Shown: positions 58,266-64,000 of the stretch, piece by piece
Layout: each line of letters begins with the position of its first letter
Numbering within the stretch: position 1 is the stretch's first letter
Assembly: GCA_032717465.1 (NCBI GenBank)
Contig: CM064713.1
Coordinates: 2,900,001-2,964,000 of the forward strand
Origin: Coenobita brevimanus
Taxonomy: Eukaryota; Arthropoda; Malacostraca; Decapoda; Coenobitidae
Length of the DNA: 64,000 bases
Direction of reading: 5' to 3'
The notes under the pieces: model-generated
What the model was told of the DNA's origin: nothing
The model's database searches: none
Seen by the model: only the letters and a program-made list of their open reading frames with translations
Position numbers and translations under genes: made by a program

Positions 58266-58422
58266 GCCATCCACTTAGGCAATGACGTCACAGGTGCCTC
58301 CCTTGATAGGATAGTCAGGCAGATAGGTGTCCTCTCGCTTGATAGGACAGAGGCAGGAAGGACAGGAGGGGAAAAGGGATGGAGGGAGGAAAAGAAAATA
58401 AGGAGGAAGAGAGAGAAAGAGT
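58266..58422. other. unassigned segment
   Basis: GCGATGACGTCACAG-like text then purine-rich; a GATAGGATAG/GATAGGACAG near-duplication at 58305-58346. Confidence 0.35.
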
Positions 58423-58740
58423 ACTAGTGGTAGTAGTAGTAGTAGTAGAAGTACAGTAGTAGTAATAGTAGTAAAAGTACAGTAGCAGTAGTTGTACGAG
58501 TAGTAGTAGCTGAAGTACAGTAGTTGTAATAATAGTAGTAGTAGTAGTAGTAGTAGTAAAGTAGCAGTAATAGTAGTAGTAGAAGAAGTGCAGTAGTTGT
58601 ATTAGTGGTAGTAGTAACAGAAGCACAATGGTAGTAGTAGTAGTAGTAGTAAATGGAGCACAGTAGTAGTAGCAGTAGTAGCAGCAGTAGTAGCAGCAGC
58701 AGCAGTAGTAGTAGTAGTAGTATAGTAGTAGCAGTTAGTA
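58423..58740. repeat. (AGT)n microsatellite, about 318 bp
   Basis: AGT with AGC, AAGTACAGT and TTGT interruptions in a loose higher-order pattern. Confidence 0.96.
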
Positions 58741-58890
58741 GTTACAATCCCAGGCTCGTGTGGACGTAAACCCGGTGGACTGCAGACTAATTTGCCTCCT
58801 CCTGCAGTCCACCATCCTCCTTGGCAGCAGAGACACCAAGCTATATAAATGCCACCACGTGAAGGCTCCCTCAACTAGTACCCCCCCTAA
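58741..58890 (-). mobile_element. tRNA-derived SINE, second copy
   Basis: Plus-strand GGACGTAAACCC (58762-58773, reverse B-box) and GCAGTCCACCATCCTCCTT (58804-58822, reverse A-box), followed by GCCACCACGTGAAGGC. Colinear with 38712-38885. Confidence 0.65.
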
Positions 58891-59029
58891 CCCTACACCT
58901 AGGAAAGGGAAAAGGGGGAAACCAAATTACGCCACCAGTCTGACCGGCATAAAATTCGACCTCCAGTTCTTCCAAGAGCGAGATGAATATGCTAACCAAA
59001 GCACCACCTCTTACCCCCTCCCTCCCTGC
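58891..59029. other. unassigned segment
   Basis: Mixed sequence with no family match. Confidence 0.3.
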
Positions 59030-59187
59030 TGACAGAGGCTGGAGGAGAGTCAGCAGTGATGTTTGCTGACGATGTGATGTTGTCAGGAGTGAGAGAGAAG
59101 TTACAAGGTCTACGTGAGTGAGTTTGGTAGTTACTCGTAAAGAGACGGGAAGGCGATGGGTGAAAGTTTTGGAGTGGGGAAAGATGG
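59030..59187 (+). pseudogene. LINE RT fragment with FADD motif
   Basis: The plus strand reads GGESAVMFADDVMLSGVREK with the catalytic FADD at about 59072-59083, then LQGL, before stops. TTTGGAGTGGGGAAAGATG may be the degenerate VGKSK region. It ends at TAGA repeats. Confidence 0.6.
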
Positions 59188-59345
59188 GTAAATAGATAGA
59201 TAGATAGACAGACAGATAGATAGATAGAGAGCTAATAGGTAGAAAGGTAAATTGATACAAACAGATAGATAGAATGATAGACAGACAGGCAGGAAGACAG
59301 ATAGGTAGATAGATACAGAGACAGACTGAATGATTGACCGAGGTA
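59188..59345. repeat. (GATA)n/(CAGA)n array
   Basis: Imperfect GATA, GACA, GGTA units. Confidence 0.95.
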
Positions 59346-59560
59346 ATTGACTGAGATCTTCTTCACTTTAATTTCATCTTCCTTCCTCTCTTCCTTTTTT
59401 CCTCACTCTCTCACTCTCCTGCCTTCCTCTCCCCCATTCTTCTTCCCTCCCTTATTCCTCCACTTACTCCCCTCCTCTTCCTTCCTCTCCTCCTCCTTTT
59501 TCCCTACCTCTTCCTCCTTTCCTCCTCTTCCTTTCTCCCTTCTCTCTCTCAATTTTCACG
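59346..59560. repeat. pyrimidine-rich tract
   Basis: CTTCCTC words; short Ser/Leu/Phe frame only. Confidence 0.9.
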
Positions 59561-59936
59561 TGGCACTGATAAGTTTAGGACCACATAAACATTTTTCGAG
59601 TATAAATTATGCATAAGATTATTTGTGTATACGTTTACCTTTACGTACAGTTACCAAGGACGTCAAATCAATCAAGAGAGAATATTTACGCATCTAAATT
59701 CATATGCATAAAAATTCTTAAGCCTGAATAGTTTAATATATTGTCTATGTATATTTTTCCTTCAGCCAAACTAGGATGAAAATAAATATCCGATTCTGGG
59801 CATAGGTTCAGCAGCCCGTTCCCAAGGCCCAGCAGCACTCCTATGTACAGCACTCCTTCACATGCCACCACTTCGGCGCTAACATCCATAGTTCGAATTA
59901 AATAAATGCTAGGGCTGTCTCATTCCAGATTGGTCT
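59561..59936. other. unassigned AT-rich sequence
   Basis: No frame or tRNA-like motif. ATGCTAGGGCTGTCTCATTC near 59907 resembles 53162. Confidence 0.4.
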
Positions 59937-60002
59937 ACTATTACTACTACTACTGCTATTGCTTCTCCTTCTCTTCCTTCTCCTCCTCCTCCTCCTCCTC
60001 CT
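59937..60002. repeat. (TAC)/(CTC)n microsatellite at LINE 5' junction
   Basis: TAC then TTC/CTC trinucleotides end where LINE coding sequence begins. Confidence 0.93.
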
Positions 60003-60488
60003 GCCCCCATCAGCAGAAAGAGGTACTGTTTTCCAGGAGGTGGACTATGTGATATCACAGAAGCCTGCGATGAGGTCACAAAAGACGCAAATGATCAAAC
60101 TCTATACGTTATCCATGTTGGAACAAATGATCTGAAGCGCAATAGATCAGAGGAATTGCTAGCAAAGTATCATGAAATGATCAAGCGATTCAAAACTAAG
60201 TCCACTAATGTGATTATATCTGGTATACTCCCAAGGATCAAGGCAGAAAATAGTTTCTATGATAAGGCCTTCAGCACAAATAACCGGCTCAAATCTCTCT
60301 GCATGCAAGAGGGAGTCGACTTTGTCAATCTGTGGGACCAGTTTTATGAGCAACATACTCTATTCCAGAAAGATGGTCTCCATTTGAACTCAATAGGAGC
60401 GGCACGGCTAGGTAGACTTCTACACGATAAAGTTGCCCTCTTCAGATCAAAAAACGCGGCACGTCCAGGAACAGTAACCTTAACGTAA
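60003..60488 (+). pseudogene. LINE ORF1, SGNH-hydrolase-like C-terminal part
   Basis: The frame is open from the element junction to TAA at 60486-60488. It shows CFPGGGLCDI near its start, VIHVGTNDL at about 60109-60135 (SGNH block III, GxND) and KDGLHLNSIGAARL at about 60370-60411 (block V, DxxH, the catalytic Asp and His). The block I Ser motif and everything upstream are lost to 5' truncation, so it cannot be a complete esterase. SGNH/esterase domains are known in ORF1 of CR1 and L2-type LINEs. No ATG of its own is visible near the start. Its 3' end overlaps the ORF2 frame by about 58 bp. Confidence 0.85.
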
Positions 60489-63323
60489 ATACCCACATAG
60501 TCAGATCACCAACTGTTCGGAACGGAATCAGAGTCTGCTATGCTAACGCACGTAGTCTACGTAACAAGTTTGAGGATTTACAATCTCTAATTTACCTAGA
60601 AAATTATGACATCATTGGCATCACAGAGTCCTGGATTAACACATCTGACCGTGACTTTCTAGCGGAATACTCACTAACAGGGTACAATATTTTCAGCTGT
60701 GAGCGACCACATCGAGCTGGTGGCGGTGTTTTACTATACGTGAAAACTAGTCTCCATCCCCTTGTGCTATCCAAACCCAGTATTACCAACATAGATGCCA
60801 GTTATGTTCAGCTAAGTATTAATTCACACAAAATAAATATATGTCTCATCTATCGTCCTCCAGCACAGTCAACTGAGACAGATGAAAAACTTTATGATCA
60901 AATTGCGGAAATTTGTTGTCAAGAGGATAGCGTAATTTTTGGAGACTTTAATCTACCGGTAACAAAGTGGGGTGAACCACTGACGGCACACTCAGGACAA
61001 GAGCTTTATATGAATCTTCAAGAAAGCGCCCTTTCCCAACACGTAGAATACCCAACGAGAGGAAACAATATCCTAGACATCATCTTGACTACAAATGATA
61101 ACCTAGTCAACAACGTTGAAATAGGACCTGAGTTTAGTTCCAGTGATCATCGAACTATACAGTTTAATATTACTACTGAAAAAGTAAAAGAAACGGAGAG
61201 CAAAGAAAAGGTCCCAGATTATCGTAGAGCTAATTTCAACAGGCTCAGAGCGCTACTTGCAACTACAGATTGGAATCAAATGTCTGAAACCGATGACATA
61301 AACCAAGCATGGGAAATATTCACCGAAAAATTTAATGAAGTGGTAAAGTCATGTGTGCCACTACGTAACAGACGTCCAGCTGGAAATAGTAAACCAAAGT
61401 GGTGGTCCAGTGAAATAAAAAGTAACTTAATAGCCAAAAAACAGGCATACCATAAATATAAAGCTACACAAAATAATGATGATAAATTACAGTACGATAA
61501 TCTACGCCGCACATCGAAAAGACTTATTAAACAAAGCAAAAGAGCACTGGAGATCCACATTGCTAATACATGCAAATCAAATCCTAAAGAATTTTACAGT
61601 TACATTAGAAAGAAAAAGGTTATGACTACATCAATAGGTCCTCTAGAAACAAACATTGGCAAACACACTGAAAATGAGGTCGAAATGGCAAATATTCTTA
61701 ACGATTACTTTGCGTCTGTTTTTACAGTAGAAAACTCCACCAGAAACCTACTGTTACCCACAAACCAAGCAAATAGCACAGTCCTTAGTAACTATGCTAT
61801 CCATAATAACAATATCCTTTCAGCCATAAATAGTACGGACATAAACAAAACCCCTGGCCCCGATAAAATATCACGAGAATTCTCAAAGAAGCAAAACATG
61901 AGCTACTGCTGCCACTCTCTGTCTTATTCAATAAATCATTAAGTACTGGGAAAAGTTCCACGTGAATGGAAACTAGCAAACGTAACACCAATTTTCAAAA
62001 AGGAAATAGTCGCACCCAGGAAATTACAGACCAATCAGCTTAACATCAGTAGTGTGCAAGTTAATGGAAAAAATCATAAGAGATAAAATAGTTAATTATC
62101 TAGAAGAAAATAATATAATTAAAGACTCGCAACATGGATTCAGACATCGTCGTTCATGCTTAACTAACTTACTGGACTTCTTCCATGATGTTTACAAATC
62201 ATACGATGACTCAAGAGCAGTAGATATAATTTACCTTGACTTTCAGAAAGCATTTGACACTGTCCCTCACAAGCGTCTCATGAGAAAAATAGAAGCACAT
62301 GGAATAAAAAGGAAAGACGCAAAAATGGTTACAAGACTGGCTGTCAGACCGAAAACAGCGAGTTGTGATAAACGGAAAGGAATCCAAATGGCGTAATGTG
62401 ATCAGCGGCGTTCCCCAAGGCTCAGTACTTGGTCCGATACTTTTTATTATCTATATAAATGACATTGATGAGGGTCTAAATTGCAAAGTATCCAAATTTG
62501 CAGATGATACTAAAATAACCAGTAAAGTCACTTCAAAATCACAGTGGCAGCAGTTACAAAATGACCTTAATACTTTAGCAAGCTGGGCAGAAAAATGGCA
62601 AATGAAATTCAACACAGAAAAATGTAAAGTACTTCATATTGGAAGTAACAATGTCCATGCAAATTACAAAATGAACAATATTCAGTTATCAAGTACAGAC
62701 AGTGAAAAGGATCTTGGTGTGATAATATCAAATGACCTAAAACCAAGCAAGCAGTGTACCGATGCGGTTAAAATTGCAAACAAGCTAGTGGGTTTTATTG
62801 GAAGAACTTTCGAGTTTAAATCGGAAAAAGTCATACTTGCCTTGTACAACTCGCTAGTGCGCCCCATCTTGAGTATTGTGTGCAATTCTGGTCTCCGTAC
62901 TACAGAAAGGACATTGAAAAATTAGAGAAAATTCAGCGAAGAATCACAAAAATGATACCACGACTTAGAAACAAACCATATGAGGAACGCCTTGAAGAAC
63001 TTAAATTATTTAGCCTAACGAAGCGCAGGTTAAGAGGGGACCTTATTGAAGTTTTCAAAATCATGAAGGGATATGACAACTTAGACATGAATAAATATTT
63101 TGACATAGACCGGTCGAGTCAAACCAGAAGTAATGGCTGCAAAATCATGGGAAAGCGATTCCAATCCCACGAAGCAAAATACTTCTTCTTTAACAGAGTT
63201 GTAAATATCTGGAACAGATTACCCTCAGATACCGTGAACAGTATCTCAATTGAGACATTCAAAAACAAATTAGACAAGTATTTGCACGAAAATCCTCAGC
63301 TGACTCTTTTTCTGTCCGAATAA
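60431..63323 (+). pseudogene. LINE ORF2, endonuclease-reverse transcriptase
   Basis: The first frame (open 60431-61942) holds an APE-type endonuclease: NARSLRNKFEDL, GITESW (60617-60634, catalytic Glu), GGGVLLYVK, CLIYRPP, FGDFNLP (about 60938) and SSDHR (about 61136, Asp-His). It then reaches TPGPDKI (61850), the start of RT. Frameshifts follow near 61870 and between 61930 and 62050. RT resumes with GFRHRRS, IYLDFQKAFDTVPH (about 62227), another shift near 62305, GVPQGSVLGP (62408), FADDT (62497, catalytic Asp-Asp) and EKDLGVIIS. A further shift near 62865 leads to the C-terminal FWSPYYRK and NRVVNIWNRLPSD. At least four shifts make it inactive as it stands. Catalytic residues themselves are retained, implying fairly recent decay. 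No clear ATG precedes the endonuclease; a GTG at 60740 is internal to the domain. Confidence 0.92.
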
Positions 63324-63366
63324 CTTGCTTTTATAGCTACGGTACATGTAAGTTCATGCCCCTTTA

Positions 63367-64000
63367 GTCTACAAGACACCCCGTAAACAATGTACCCGTA
63401 CATAGTGTTGCGTCACGATATTATACATTTTCAATTTATTCGGTGCAAACAAAGCAATATAAGCACAGATTAGGATCTGCACAGATAACCCTGAGTTAAC
63501 GGTCACTACTCTTACTTTCGACCTGTGATGGGCTGTGGATCACTGAGGGTCCATGTTAGTCAAGTGACCACCATCGGGACTTTTAATGTACCAGGGGTCA
63601 CTGCTTCAGGATGAAACTTGTGTACTTGTCCCATATGGGAGAGTTCCCTGTCTCAGTGGAGCAAACGGAGCTAGGGCCTGATTGACTGCTGCCTACCTTA
63701 AAAGCGCCAGGCAAGGCTGCCGCACCACCCCTAAACATCCACACTGTGCAGTCCCCTCGTGTCTACAGGACACCCCGTAAACTTAACATAGCGTCACGTC
63801 ACGTCAATATACGTTTTTCGATTTACCCAAAGCAAATGAGGTAATATACAGTAAGCACAGATTAGGATCTGCACAGATAACCCTGAGTTAACGGTCACTA
63901 CTTTTACTTCCGACCTGTGATGGGATGTGGATCACTGAGGGTCCCTGTTAGTCAAGTGACCACCATCGGGATTTTTTTTAATGTACCAGGGGTCACTGCT
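63367..64000 (+). repeat. about 394-bp tandem repeat, 1.6 units, running off the window
   Basis: GTCTACAAGACACCCCGTAA at 63367 and GTCTACAGGACACCCCGTAA at 63761 begin two units. CACAGATTAGGATCTGCACA, AACCCTGAGTTAACGGTCAC, CTGTGATGGG and TACCAGGGGTCACTGCT follow in the same order. Difference is mostly in the ~60 bp after the start. No frame is conserved between units. Its proximity to the LINE stop suggests either a LINE 3' UTR with a repeated unit or an unrelated satellite. Confidence 0.85.

Larger units (their letters stand above)
60003..63340 (+). mobile_element. CR1/L2-like LINE, 5'-truncated
   Basis: A contiguous non-LTR retrotransposon running from the C-terminal half of ORF1 (esterase-like) through the endonuclease and reverse transcriptase to the ORF2 stop at 63321-63323. 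It begins abruptly after a trinucleotide microsatellite. The 3' end is not defined, because a ~394-bp tandem repeat follows within 45 bp and could be its 3' UTR or unrelated. Codon use is A/T-leaning and unlike the surrounding repeats. Assignment to the CR1/L2 group rests on the ORF1 esterase and on motif wording. Confidence 0.9.

Noticed and set aside
60740..61942. Start of LINE ORF2 at the GTG codon
   Set aside because: The endonuclease domain (NARSLRNKF, GITESW) lies upstream in the same open frame, so this codon is internal.

Overview
This window looks like non-coding, repeat-dominated DNA from an arthropod, most likely a decapod crustacean (crab or shrimp). The grounds are the extreme density of long perfect GT/CA, GA/CT, ATT and GATA microsatellites, degenerate CCTAA (arthropod telomere type) blocks, non-LTR reverse transcriptase remnants with (TAGA)n tails, and repeats of the 'cctccgcc ... 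ggatccggatcc' type that I associate with marine arthropod genomes. The species is not identifiable by eye. I found no intact host gene, no rRNA or functional tRNA, no CRISPR array and no prokaryotic operon. Nearly every long open frame is a translation of a simple repeat.

Layout. 1-4680: a 2.1-kb purine tract that switches, across a ~120-bp island, to a 2.2-kb pyrimidine tract with a 21-bp minisatellite. 4.7-12 kb: dispersed short elements (families A, C, D and F below) with GT/CA tracts. 12.1-15.5 kb: a degenerate minisatellite carrying a 5'-truncated LINE tail with an apparent target duplication, then a larger minus-strand copy of the same LINE. 15.6-31.8 kb: a mosaic of families A, B, C, E, F and G, another decayed LINE, a tRNA-derived SINE, and telomere-like DNA. 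32-38 kb: long CT/GA/GT tracts and AGGTCA-rich repeats. 38.7-44.3 kb: two SINE-like copies, LINE tails, a ~58-bp minisatellite, a second telomere-like block and a G-rich tract. 44.4-48 kb: a pyrimidine tract followed by a purine tract (opposite order to the start of the window) and AT-rich duplications. 48-59.9 kb: more A, B and C copies, GATA, CTT and AGT arrays, a ~58-bp minisatellite split by an element tail, and a SINE copy. 60.0-63.3 kb: a 5'-truncated, frameshifted CR1/L2-like LINE with ORF1 esterase, endonuclease and reverse transcriptase. 63.4-64.0 kb: a ~394-bp tandem repeat running off the window.

Shorthand. Family A: ~200-240 bp, palindromic termini (CTATA..CTTGGCC / GGCCAAG..TATAG) and core GCTAGTCACGAAGAAGTGC. 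Family B: ~145 bp, contains ACCAAGGAGACTCATTCC. Family C: ~200 bp fold-back, arms GGAAGCTCCCTAACACC / AATAAATCGCTAAGGAAG. Family D: ~108-bp unit containing CAGACGATTTTATTCAGCT. Family E: composite, contains GGTGGTAACCATATA. Family F: contains ACCTCCGC and GGATCCGGATCC. Family G: ~70 bp, always abutting GA/CT tracts. These families were defined only by comparing copies within this window; no database was consulted. The genes do not work together as a system: the only protein-coding remnants belong to two non-LTR retrotransposon lineages, and the SINE-like and fold-back families would be non-autonomous passengers.
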